From: JAAFIP01 sp031367325
Lineage (GTDB): Bacteria > Pseudomonadota > Gammaproteobacteria > Burkholderiales > Burkholderiaceae_C
NCBI GenBank assembly: GCA_031367325.1
Contig: JANLPQ010000037.1
Coordinates: forward strand, 18,515-82,514
Length of the DNA stretch: 64,000 nucleotides
Direction: 5' to 3'
Each line of letters starts with the position of its first letter. Position 1 is the first letter of the stretch. Positions 16,618 through 24,772 of the stretch are shown in pieces. The notes under the pieces were generated by a model, which saw only the letters and a program-made list of their open reading frames with translations, made no database searches and was not told where the DNA came from. The position numbers and the translations under genes were made by a program.

Positions 16618-17758
16618 CGGTGGCCTTGGTTTTTAGTGCGTCTGCGGTGCTGTATGGCGGACTATCTTGTGCTTTGTGCAGTGGCGAGTTGACAGCTTTG
16701 CTCGGTGCTGCCGCAGTGCTTACCGCCAGCCAAGCGTCCCACACCGCGTCGACGGCAGGCTGCGGCTGCCCCACCACACTGCGTTGGCGCGGCCTGCCTT
16801 GCGGCCCCGTGCGCCACGCGGTGTCAAAGTTGTACAGCTGCACATGCGGTAAATCTAGCGCTACGGCAATATGGCTGAGCCCACTGTCTACGCCTATGGC
16901 ACCGGCGCACTGGGCTAGCCGGTCGGTCAGTGCGTCCAGCGGCAGGCGTGGCCACACTTGTATGCGATCAGTGTTGTACTCGCTACGGCCCACGCTAACT
17001 GCCTGCATGCTGTTGTCTGCGCGTAGTGCCTGCGCTAGGCGCTGGCTGCGCTGCTCTTCCTCGTCGCTGCCGTGCAGCAGGCCGATGCTGTAGCCCTGAG
17101 CCAGCAAGCGTTGGCCTAGTTGCACCCAATGCGCCTCGCTCCAGCATTTATCAGCACGCGATGTGCCATGGATAAACGCTATGGTTTGCATAGCTGCTTG
17201 AGCAGCATTTACTTGGGTTACAAGGCCAAAACACTCTAAATTTTGGCCTTCCAGCGAGGTATGTGCGGGCGGTAAGCTGTAGCCCAACGCCAGCGCGCAC
17301 TGCAGCCGCGCGCGCTGCACTGCGTGAATGTGTGCAGGTACGGGCACTGCCACATCGGCCAGCCAGCGCGTGGGGGCCTCGTAGCCCGAGCCGTCGGTAC
17401 GGTTGGCCAGCGCGTAGCTTTTGCCAGTGCTAGTCAGTTGTGCGCAGCGGGCAATCAAGGCCGATTTAATCAGGCCTTGGCAGTCAATCACCACGTCGTA
17501 GCGTGTACGCGCCAAGTCGGCTCTAAAAGCGCTCCACGCAGCGCGTGTGGCCGCGTGCCACCAAGTTTTGCGCCACTGCCGCAGGGCGCACGGTATCACA
17601 CGGTGCACGCCGTCGCAGCGCTGCACCAGCGGGGCAAAGCCGGGTTCTACCACCCAGTCAATCTGTGCGTCGGGCAACGCGCGGCGAATGTCTTGCACAG
17701 CCGGCATGGTGTGCACCACGTCGCCTAGCGAAGAGAGTTTGACGATCAGAATGTTCAA
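16610..17758 (-). CDS. waaC: LPS heptosyltransferase I
   Basis: Adds the first L-glycero-D-manno-heptose to Kdo in the LPS inner core from ADP-heptose. The 382-residue GT9 protein has the N-terminal KLSSLGDVVHTMPAVQDIRRA, the FIHGTSRADKCWSEAHWVQLG region and the C-terminal IGVDSGLSHIAVALDLPHVQLY motif. The long tail (about residues 345-382, rich in Lys/Ala/Thr) is not typical. A palindromic repeat lies in frame in the centre and encodes LVTQVNAAQAAMQTIA just before the FIHG strand. It is the natural partner of waaA (overlap) and of the heptose genes rfaE1 and hldD upstream in the window. Confidence 0.93.
   Translation of the reverse strand: MNILIVKLSSLGDVVHTMPAVQDIRRALPDAQIDWVVEPGFAPLVQRCDGVHRVIPCALRQWRKTWWHAATRAAWSAFRADLARTRYDVVIDCQGLIKSALIARCAQLTSTGKSYALANRTDGSGYEAPTRWLADVAVPVPAHIHAVQRARLQCALALGYSLPPAHTSLEGQNLECFGLVTQVNAAQAAMQTIAFIHGTSRADKCWSEAHWVQLGQRLLAQGYSIGLLHGSDEEEQRSQRLAQALRADNSMQAVSVGRSEYNTDRIQVWPRLPLDALTDRLAQCAGAIGVDSGLSHIAVALDLPHVQLYNFDTAWRTGPQGRPRQRSVVGQPQPAVDAVWDAWLAVSTAAAPSKAVNSPLHKAQDSPPYSTADALKTKATDA
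17177..17240 (+). repeat. Palindromic repeat copy inside waaC
   Basis: Core ATAGCTGCTTGAGCAG at 17190-17205 with a second-subtype tail (ATTTACTTGGGTTACAAGGCC). It lies within waaC on the opposite strand and encodes VTQVNAAQAAMQTIA in frame, sharing AQAAMQ-x-IA with the waaA copy. Confidence 0.85.
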
Positions 17759-17836
17759 GATAGCGAACGACTGGCGTGCATGGCGGTTTAAGTTCTTAAG
17801 CGTTCAAGCTCTTGGGTGCTAGCGTGCCCAAGTGTC

Positions 17837-19219
17837 TCAGTGCGCCGCCGCTTGAATCTTCGCATCCGGTTTGACCGACCTTAGCAGCGCCATCATCTCG
17901 TCCTCAATACGGTGCAGCGCCGCTTGGGTATGCCCTTCAAAGCGCAGCACTAGCACTGGCGTAGTGTTAGACCCGCGTATCAGGCCAAAGCCGTCCGGCC
18001 AGTCTACCCGCAGGCCGTCGATGTCTGACACCTTGGCAGGTGCCTCAAAGGTAGCGATAGATTGCAGCTTGGCCACCACGCGGTGCGGCTCGCCCTCGGC
18101 GCAAGGCACGTTCAGCTCGGGCGTGCTAAAGCTGGTGGGCAGCGCGTTCAGCACAGCTGACGGGTCGGCATGCGCGCTCAAAATTTCGGCCAACCGGCAG
18201 CCTGCGTAGGTGCCATCGTCAAAGCCGAACCAACGTTCTTTAAAGAACAAATGTCCGCTCATCTCGCCGCTAAAAGGCGAGTTCACTTCTTTCATTTTGG
18301 CTTTGATCAGCGAGTGGCCGGTTTTGTACATCATCGCCTTGCCGCCTGCTGCCTCAATAAACGGTGCCAGGCGCTGGGTGCACTTCACGTCAAACAAAAT
18401 TGTGCCGCCGGGCACACGGCTGAGCACGTCTTGCGCAAACAGCATGATCTGGCGGTCAGCAAATATCACGTTGCCGTCTTTGGTAACCACCCCCAGGCGG
18501 TCGCCGTCGCCGTCAAAAGCAAAGCCTACTTCGGCATCGCTGGTTTGCAGCGCGCGTATCACGTCTTGCAAGTTCTCAGGCTTGCTAGGGTCGGGGTGGT
18601 GGTTAGGAAAGTTGCCATCCACCTCGCTGAACAGTTCAATCACCTCGCAGCCAATCGCGCGCAAGATAGCCGGTGCAGTAGCACCCGCCACGCCGTTACC
18701 ACAGTCCACCACAATCTTCATGGGCCGTTTGAGCTTAATGTCGCTGACGATACGGTCGCGGTACGGCGCATCTACGCTGATATTGCGCACGCGGCCACCG
18801 GCTTGCAGCACCCACGACTCGTCTTCAATGATGGTGCGCAGCGCCTGAATCTCATCGCCATAAATCGCCCTGCCCGCCAGCACCATCTTAAAACCGTTGT
18901 AGTCCTTGGGGTTGTGGCTGCCGGTCACCTGAATGCCGCTTTCGCACAGGGTATTGGCCGCAAAGTACAGCATAGGCGTGGTCACCATGCCCACGTCAAT
19001 CACGTCAATCCCCGCTGCTACCAGGCCTCGAACCAGCGCTGCGGCCAGCGCCGGGCCGCTTAATCGCCCATCGCGCCCGACAGCCACTGATTTTTGCCCC
19101 TCGCGCAGGGCCGCCGTGCCAAAGGCTTTGCCCAAGGCCTCGGCCATCGGTTCGTTCAGGTCGGCGGGCACAATGCCGCGAATATCGTAGGCTTTGAAGG
19201 AGGAGGTTTGAATTTTCAT
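17837..19219 (-). CDS. manB: Phosphomannomutase/phosphoglucomutase
   Basis: Interconverts the 1- and 6-phosphates of mannose and/or glucose, feeding nucleotide-sugar synthesis for LPS and capsule. The 460-residue alpha-D-phosphohexomutase has SFKAYDIRGIVP near the N-terminus, the phosphoserine loop VTGSHNPKDYNG, the metal-binding FDGDGDRLG and the sugar-binding SGEMSGHLFF loop. The frame extends to a TTG at 19249; the ATG at 19219 gives the expected MKIQTSSFKAYDIRG start. It resembles AlgC-type bifunctional enzymes, so the exact substrate preference is uncertain. It sits upstream of waaC on the same strand, with 78 bases between them. Confidence 0.92.
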   Translation of the reverse strand: MKIQTSSFKAYDIRGIVPADLNEPMAEALGKAFGTAALREGQKSVAVGRDGRLSGPALAAALVRGLVAAGIDVIDVGMVTTPMLYFAANTLCESGIQVTGSHNPKDYNGFKMVLAGRAIYGDEIQALRTIIEDESWVLQAGGRVRNISVDAPYRDRIVSDIKLKRPMKIVVDCGNGVAGATAPAILRAIGCEVIELFSEVDGNFPNHHPDPSKPENLQDVIRALQTSDAEVGFAFDGDGDRLGVVTKDGNVIFADRQIMLFAQDVLSRVPGGTILFDVKCTQRLAPFIEAAGGKAMMYKTGHSLIKAKMKEVNSPFSGEMSGHLFFKERWFGFDDGTYAGCRLAEILSAHADPSAVLNALPTSFSTPELNVPCAEGEPHRVVAKLQSIATFEAPAKVSDIDGLRVDWPDGFGLIRGSNTTPVLVLRFEGHTQAALHRIEDEMMALLRSVKPDAKIQAAAH

Positions 19220-19303
19220 AAGGTAATCGTGTTTTGAGGTGACACCCAAATTGACTGCAATTGATAAGGATTGTAATTTCGCTTCTGCTAAGCTTGGTTA
19301 ACT

Positions 19304-20557
19304 ATGACATTGCCCACAGAACTGTTGATGGCCAGCGTAGGCAGCGCCGGGGACATACACCCTTTTATTGCCGTAGGCCATGCCATGGTGCAGCGCGGTC
19401 ACGCCGTGGCCATGTTCTCACACGCCCCACACCAGCAAGCTATTGAATCTGCTGGCCTAGAGTATGTGGATGCAGGCCCTACGCTTGATTATGAAGCCTG
19501 TGTCCAATCTGCACAATTGTGGCACCCGGTCAAAGGCATGGGCGTGCTGTGGCGGGCCTTGCTGGCTCCCAGCGTTGCACCGCTGTACAAAGCCCTGCAA
19601 CAGCGCCAGCACAGCAACCTGCAGGTAATGGCTGGGCCGCAAATGCTGGGTGCGCGCCTTGCGCGTGACCATTTGGGCATTGCGCTGACCACGGCCTACA
19701 CGGCACCCAGCATGCTGCGCAGCTGCGTGGCCCCCGCTACCATTGCACACACGTCTTGGCCGCGCGGCACCCCGCGCTGGCTGTTGCGGCAGCTCTGGCA
19801 AGCGGTGGACCACTACAAACTGGAGCCTATGGCGCGCCCTTATCTAAACAAAATCTGCGCTGAGCTGCAGATAAGCCCCGTGCAATCGCCCAGCATTTTT
19901 GGCCAGTGGATGCATGCGCCGCGTGGTATCACACTGTTCCCCGACTGGTTTGCGCCGCGCAAGGCAGACTACCCAGCCGCCTTGCAATACGGCGACTTCC
20001 CGCGCTACACGCTAGATGCGCAAGCTGCCCTGCCCGACGGGTTGCCGCAATTTTTAGCCCAAGGCAGCGCCCCCGTAGTGGTGATGCTGGGCACGGCCAT
20101 GGCCCATGCGGCGGCGCAATTTGCTACCTGGCAGGCAGCGTTGCAGCGGGCCAATTTGCGCGGCATATTTCTAAGCGCCCATGCTGCGCAGTTGCCGCAG
20201 GCGCGCACAGACGGTGTTTTCTATGCAAACTACGCCCCGTTTACCACGCTGCTGCCGCAGTGCAGCGCCATCGTGCACCACGGCGGTATAGGCACTTGCG
20301 CACAGGCTATGGCAGCGGGCATTCCGCAAATTATTCAAGCCTGCGCGCACGACCAGTTTGAAAATGCACGCAACGTCAGCGTGCTGCGCGTAGGCCAACG
20401 CCTAGCACGCGATGCCAACGTGGGCCAAGCGACCAAAGCGCTGCAGTTTTGGTGTCAAAACCCCGCGCATTCGTCAGCACTTAACCATGTGCGACAGCAA
20501 TCCCAATCTGGCGGGCTAGATAAAGTTTGCGATTTGCTTGAATCGGCTTGGGGATAA
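19304..20557 (+). CDS. GT1-family (MGT-like) glycosyltransferase
   Basis: A 417-residue nucleotide-sugar-dependent glycosyltransferase of the UGT/GT1 family, which decorates small lipophilic acceptors such as lipids, sterols, carotenoids or polyketides. The N-terminus has ASVGSAGDIHPFIAVGHAMVQRGHAVAMFSHAP, the acceptor-side Rossmann start; the C-terminal donor site has IVHHGGIGTCAQAMAAGIPQIIQACAHDQFENA with the catalytic-region His pair and the D/Q sugar-contact residues. It is the first gene of a tight operon: the next start lies seven bases after its stop. Because the next genes include a P450, I infer that it glycosylates a hydroxylated lipid-like product; the acceptor cannot be read from sequence. 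Confidence 0.88.
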   Translation: MTLPTELLMASVGSAGDIHPFIAVGHAMVQRGHAVAMFSHAPHQQAIESAGLEYVDAGPTLDYEACVQSAQLWHPVKGMGVLWRALLAPSVAPLYKALQQRQHSNLQVMAGPQMLGARLARDHLGIALTTAYTAPSMLRSCVAPATIAHTSWPRGTPRWLLRQLWQAVDHYKLEPMARPYLNKICAELQISPVQSPSIFGQWMHAPRGITLFPDWFAPRKADYPAALQYGDFPRYTLDAQAALPDGLPQFLAQGSAPVVVMLGTAMAHAAAQFATWQAALQRANLRGIFLSAHAAQLPQARTDGVFYANYAPFTTLLPQCSAIVHHGGIGTCAQAMAAGIPQIIQACAHDQFENARNVSVLRVGQRLARDANVGQATKALQFWCQNPAHSSALNHVRQQSQSGGLDKVCDLLESAWG

Positions 20558-20564
20558 TGCAGCG

Positions 20565-21716
20565 ATGGTAACGACTAGGCATGTTTTTTTTATCGACGGG
20601 TTTGACCCCAAAGGTGCGTCTAGCTTTTACCAAAAACACAGCCTAGAACTTGGCAAGTACAACCTGCTCAGCGGTACTACACATGTGCTGGGGCCGCGCA
20701 GCAGGCACAACGGCATGACATCGCGCTGGCAGTGCACCTCGCAAGCGGGCGGGCACCCTGTGGCTACCACCTTCGATTATTTAGGGTGGGACGACTGTGT
20801 GCGCAGCCTGTGGGCCAGAACGCCGCTGCAATTAGTGCGGCAAGCCTTGCGCAGCCTATGGGGCTTTTCTACTACAGGTGCAGCACGTTGCCTACACGCG
20901 CTTGCACCCGCCACAGTACGCGCAGCATTGTTCCCATATGGCTTGGTGATTGCAGCTTTTTTAGCAGTGACTGCAGCTACGTTCATCACCTACGCCATTT
21001 TTAGTTATTGGGTGTTGTCGACGGTGCTTGTAGTGGCAGCCACCGCAGTTGCCGCACTGGCCAGCAGCTACCCCGCTTGGCGCGCACTGCAGCGCACGCC
21101 CACCACCTGGTTTTTGCGGGTAGTAGCCTTTGCCAATTGCCTAGCCCACCGCGAAAGCGCCGCGCTAGAAGAACGTGTGCGCAACTGGAGCCAACAAATT
21201 AGCGCCGCTTTGTCTGCCCACCAAGCCGATGAAGTGCTGCTGGTAGGCTACAGCGCAGGCTCTAGTTTGGCTGTGCATGTCGCAGCACAGATACTGCAGC
21301 AGGCCAGTGTGGGCGATGCAAAGCGCTTTGCGTTACTTACCTTGGGCAATTGCATACCTGTAGCAGCGGCGTTGCCCGCTGCGGTGCAGGTACGGTCTGA
21401 CATAGCAGCATTAGGCAGCAGCCAGCTAAGCTGGGTGGACTACACCGCGCCTATTGATTGGGGGTCGTTTCCATTGGTAGACCCAGTCACTATGCGCAAA
21501 GTAGGTGCCGTTGCTACAGACAGTACTTTGCCAGCCACCCGAAAATTCTTATCCCCGCAGTTTCATCTTCTATCGTCACCCGACAACTACAGCGCCATCA
21601 AAAAAGACAAATACCAAGTACACCAGATGTATTTAAAGTGCCCTGAGCTGTTGGGCAGGTATGATTACTTTGCCATGCTGTATGGCAACCAAAGCCTGCT
21701 GCAGCGTGTATTCTAA
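20565..21716 (+). CDS. Membrane alpha/beta-hydrolase-like protein, copy 1
   Basis: A 383-residue protein I do not recognise as a named family. It has a conserved N-terminal FFIDGFDPKGASSFY block, two adjacent membrane segments (about residues 123-172), then a hydrolase-like half with a nucleophile elbow DEVLLVGYSAGSS (Ser230). Further on are LTLGNCIPV, WVDYTAPIDW, LVDPV and a C-terminal VHQMYL...GRYDYFAMLYG block. These same blocks recur in the gene at 23467, so the two are paralogues. Ser230 with an Asp and the late His could form a hydrolase/acyltransferase triad; this is inference. The frame begins at 20538, but the ATG at 20565 (MVTT) fits the paralogue's MVTP start and the operon spacing. 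Confidence 0.75.
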   Translation: MVTTRHVFFIDGFDPKGASSFYQKHSLELGKYNLLSGTTHVLGPRSRHNGMTSRWQCTSQAGGHPVATTFDYLGWDDCVRSLWARTPLQLVRQALRSLWGFSTTGAARCLHALAPATVRAALFPYGLVIAAFLAVTAATFITYAIFSYWVLSTVLVVAATAVAALASSYPAWRALQRTPTTWFLRVVAFANCLAHRESAALEERVRNWSQQISAALSAHQADEVLLVGYSAGSSLAVHVAAQILQQASVGDAKRFALLTLGNCIPVAAALPAAVQVRSDIAALGSSQLSWVDYTAPIDWGSFPLVDPVTMRKVGAVATDSTLPATRKFLSPQFHLLSSPDNYSAIKKDKYQVHQMYLKCPELLGRYDYFAMLYGNQSLLQRVF

Positions 21717-21727
21717 AATCACCCACA

Positions 21728-23122
21728 ATGTCCGCCTTTTGCCCCGTCTACCCCAAGCCACGCAAGTCTAAAACGCCCGTGTGGAAGGCTTTTTTTAGCG
21801 CCCGCCACTCATGGCTAGACGCCTTGTACGAGCGCAGCTACGCCATGCATATGGGCCAGGTGTCGCTCATCAATTCAACGCTGTTTATGGTGAACGAGCC
21901 AGCGTGTGTTAACCGCGTTTTGTCAGACCAAGTAGACAACTACCCTAAGCATGCGCTGATGGGCGAGGCCCTAAAACCGCTGCTAGGTGAGAGTATTTTT
22001 ACCACCAACGGCGCGCAATGGCAGCGCCAGCGCAAGATGATGAACCCATCGTTTGCCCAAGCGCGCATACAAGTAGCCTTTGACCACATGCAGCGCGCCA
22101 CCGACGCCATGCTGCAACGCATAGCATCGTGGGACATGGCCACGCAGCACGACATACAAGAAGAAATGACGCTTGTAACCGCCGACGTTATTTTCAGAAC
22201 CATTTTTTCTATGGGCATTAACACCCAGCAAGCCAAACCGATTTTTGCCGCCTTTACCGAATACCAAGCTTTATCGCCCCGCCTCACCTTGCCCTTGGTC
22301 TACGGCCTAAAGTGGTTGGTGCCCTTTTGGCTACGCAGGCGCAGCAACCGTGCCGCGCAAGATATTCGCCAACACCTTGCCGCCATGATCGCCCCCCGAT
22401 TTGATGCGTACGCAGCAATAGCCAGTGCGCCCGCAAATGACATTTTGGGGTCGCTACTGCAAGCGACTGATCCTGATACCGGCGCACACTTTGCCCGTGA
22501 TGAACTGTTAAACCAAGTGGCCATGCTGTTTTTAGCAGGGCACGAAACATCAGCCAGCGCATTGTCGTGGGCGCTGCATTTGCTGGCGCACAGCCCAGAC
22601 ATTCAAGAACGCATGCACCTTGAAGTGCAGCGCGTGGCTGGTGCAGCACCACTGCAGGCGCACCAGCTCAAAGACCTAGAGCTGACATGGAATGTTTTTA
22701 AAGAAAGCTTGCGGCTTTTCCCGCCAGTGGGTTTTTTTGCCCGCGAGGTTGCAGAGGGCGACACCATGCGCGACAAGATCTTAAAAAAAGGCGACTCTGT
22801 CGTTATATCGCCGTGGCTCATCCACCGGCACCGCACCCTGTGGGACCGCCCTGACGAGTTTGACCCTGACAGGTTTACGACAGCCGAAGGCCGCGCCTCT
22901 GCACGCGACGCGTACCTGCCTTTCAGCTCGGGCCCGCGTGTGTGCATTGGTGTAGCGTTTGCACACCAAGAGGCCGCGCTAATACTGGCCAGCTTGGTAC
23001 GCACTTACCAGTTCACACCCATGCCCAACCATACGCCCCAGCCCATTGGCAGGCTGACCATACGCTCTGCTAACGGCATTTATATTCAACTTACGCCTCG
23101 CACGCGCGCCGCCTTGCCATGA
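21728..23122 (+). CDS. Cytochrome P450
   Basis: A 464-residue soluble-type haem monooxygenase. It has the I-helix oxygen-activation motif AGHET (270-274), the K-helix ExxR (ESLR, 326-329) and the haem-binding loop FSSGPRVCIGVAFA with the Cys ligand at 406. There is no N-terminal membrane anchor. The best resemblance is to bacterial fatty-acid/alkane/terpene-type P450s, but the substrate cannot be assigned, and no ferredoxin or reductase gene is nearby, so electrons must come from elsewhere. It starts 11 bases after copy 1 of the hydrolase-like gene, and its stop overlaps the next gene by four bases (ATGA). Confidence 0.93.
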   Translation: MSAFCPVYPKPRKSKTPVWKAFFSARHSWLDALYERSYAMHMGQVSLINSTLFMVNEPACVNRVLSDQVDNYPKHALMGEALKPLLGESIFTTNGAQWQRQRKMMNPSFAQARIQVAFDHMQRATDAMLQRIASWDMATQHDIQEEMTLVTADVIFRTIFSMGINTQQAKPIFAAFTEYQALSPRLTLPLVYGLKWLVPFWLRRRSNRAAQDIRQHLAAMIAPRFDAYAAIASAPANDILGSLLQATDPDTGAHFARDELLNQVAMLFLAGHETSASALSWALHLLAHSPDIQERMHLEVQRVAGAAPLQAHQLKDLELTWNVFKESLRLFPPVGFFAREVAEGDTMRDKILKKGDSVVISPWLIHRHRTLWDRPDEFDPDRFTTAEGRASARDAYLPFSSGPRVCIGVAFAHQEAALILASLVRTYQFTPMPNHTPQPIGRLTIRSANGIYIQLTPRTRAALP

Positions 23123-23463
23123 AAGAACGCCTGATTGGTTTTTTGCTGATGACCTTTATTGTGCCGCTGGCGGTGCTGGGCTATGTGATTTTGGTGTGGG
23201 TTGGCTTCTTGGGCAAAAACGAGCGCGCCCGCGCAGGCGTGCGCGCGCTAGACCACTTCGTCAACGCTACGGTTTTTAACGGCTATGCGTGGGAGTCTGT
23301 GTCGTCCCACGCGTGGCGCGAGCGTCACCGCTGGTGGGCCCGGTGGGTGATTCGCATCACAGATTTATTGCAAAAAAACCATTGCCAGCGCGCTAATAAA
23401 CGTGAGCAAGTCATCGTGGATTTAGCTCTGTCCAAAGGGCTGGACAAAAAGACTATTTTTTGA
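23119..23463 (+). CDS. Small single-pass membrane protein of unknown function
   Basis: A 114-residue protein translated from an ATGA overlap with the P450 gene and ending three bases before the next ATG, so it is almost certainly a real operon member. Residues about 6-29 form one hydrophobic segment. The remainder is basic and aromatic (HAWRERHRWWARWVIRI), with a Lys-rich C-terminus. No catalytic motif is visible. It might anchor the P450 or the hydrolase-like protein at the membrane, but that is a guess from context. Confidence 0.7.
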   Translation: MKERLIGFLLMTFIVPLAVLGYVILVWVGFLGKNERARAGVRALDHFVNATVFNGYAWESVSSHAWRERHRWWARWVIRITDLLQKNHCQRANKREQVIVDLALSKGLDKKTIF

Positions 23464-23466
23464 AGT

Positions 23467-24753
23467 ATGGTCACGCCTGTTCAACGTCGCTGTGTAGTTT
23501 ATTTTGCAGGCTTTGACCCCAATGGGTCGTCGCACTACCACCGCAAATACAAATCACAAGCCGCACTGCAAAGCGCAGTGTCTGGCTACAGCCTAGAGGT
23601 AGGCGATAGGCAAAAACTAGGCCTACACTTATCTGCTTGGTCGGTTAAGTTCAATGCAGCGGCCACGTCTGCGCAAGAGACTACAGATACTGTCCACACA
23701 GACTATTTGTTCGCCCAGTGGGACGACATTGTGCGGGCGCATTGGTCGCGCATGGGCACGCTGGGCGAGAAGTGGCGCTGGCTTAAAACTTTTCTTGCCA
23801 CCCAATTATTTTTCATTCGCGACGGCGCTGTACTGCGCATGCTGCGCTTGGCATGGCCGCCTGTGGTGGCCTTGGTTGCGCCGCTGCTGCTGCTGCTGGC
23901 GGTACTGGTTGCAGGGCTGGCTACGCCTGCAGTCAGCTGGTGGGCTTTTGCCGCGTGGGGTGTTACGCAGGCTGCATCGTTGTGGCAAAAAGTAGCGCTG
24001 ACGATTGCGACATTTTTATTAATTAGCGGGTTGCTGCTATGGCTGGTGCGCAGTCTAGAGCGCAAATTTCATATGCTGTGGCTGATGCGCAGCTACCTAT
24101 TTACCTACCAACAAGCGCACGGGCTGGTGCCTGGGCTGGATGCGCGATTGCAAGAGCTGGGCAGCGTTATTCGCCGCAATGTGGACGATGGACAGTATGA
24201 CGAGGTGTTGGTAGTGGGCCACAGCTCGGGGGCTATTATGGCCACTGCAGCACTGGCTTATGCGCTAAATGGCCCGACTGATCCGCAGGCGAAACCGCGC
24301 CACACTGCGTTAGGTGTTGTCACACTGGGGCAATGCATCCCGATGCTGAGTAGTGTGTCTACGGCTAATGCATTTCGCGCGCAGTTAAAGCAAATAGCAC
24401 AGTCCCACAACATCACTTGGGTAGATTTTTGCGCGCCTAGCGATGGCTGCTGCTTTGCGTTTGTTGACCCTACTGCACCATCGGGCGCTGCAGGTGCTGC
24501 GGACGGTGCGAGCGGTGCATACAGCAGCCGGCCTAAGTTGCTGTCGCCACGCCTGCCCACATTATTTTCCGCACCAGATTATCAGCAGCTATGCCGCCAT
24601 CGGTTTGATTTGCATTTTCAGTACATTCATGCTGGCAACTTACCCGGCGACTATGACTATTTTGCTATTACAGCTGGTCCTTCGGATTTGCACAGCCGCT
24701 ATGCATCAGCGCACAGTGTGACTGACTATAAAAAGTTTCGCCTCTTTAGCTGA
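23467..24753 (+). CDS. Membrane alpha/beta-hydrolase-like protein, copy 2
   Basis: A 428-residue paralogue of the product of 20565-21716. Shared blocks are YFAGFDPNGSSHYHRKY at the N-terminus, DYLFAQWDDIVRAHWSR, a nucleophile elbow DEVLVVGHSSGA (Ser253), VTLGQCIPM, ITWVDFCAPSDG with FVDPT, SPRLPTLFSAPDY and a final LHFQYIHAG...GDYDYFAITAG. Two membrane segments lie at about 131-152 and 175-195, further apart than in copy 1. A Gly/Ala/Ser-rich insertion (about residues 339-352) has no counterpart in copy 1. It is the last gene of the operon and converges on kpsC with only 19 bases between. Confidence 0.75.
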   Translation: MVTPVQRRCVVYFAGFDPNGSSHYHRKYKSQAALQSAVSGYSLEVGDRQKLGLHLSAWSVKFNAAATSAQETTDTVHTDYLFAQWDDIVRAHWSRMGTLGEKWRWLKTFLATQLFFIRDGAVLRMLRLAWPPVVALVAPLLLLLAVLVAGLATPAVSWWAFAAWGVTQAASLWQKVALTIATFLLISGLLLWLVRSLERKFHMLWLMRSYLFTYQQAHGLVPGLDARLQELGSVIRRNVDDGQYDEVLVVGHSSGAIMATAALAYALNGPTDPQAKPRHTALGVVTLGQCIPMLSSVSTANAFRAQLKQIAQSHNITWVDFCAPSDGCCFAFVDPTAPSGAAGAADGASGAYSSRPKLLSPRLPTLFSAPDYQQLCRHRFDLHFQYIHAGNLPGDYDYFAITAGPSDLHSRYASAHSVTDYKKFRLFS

Positions 24754-24772
24754 CCTGAAACTAAAGCAACAG

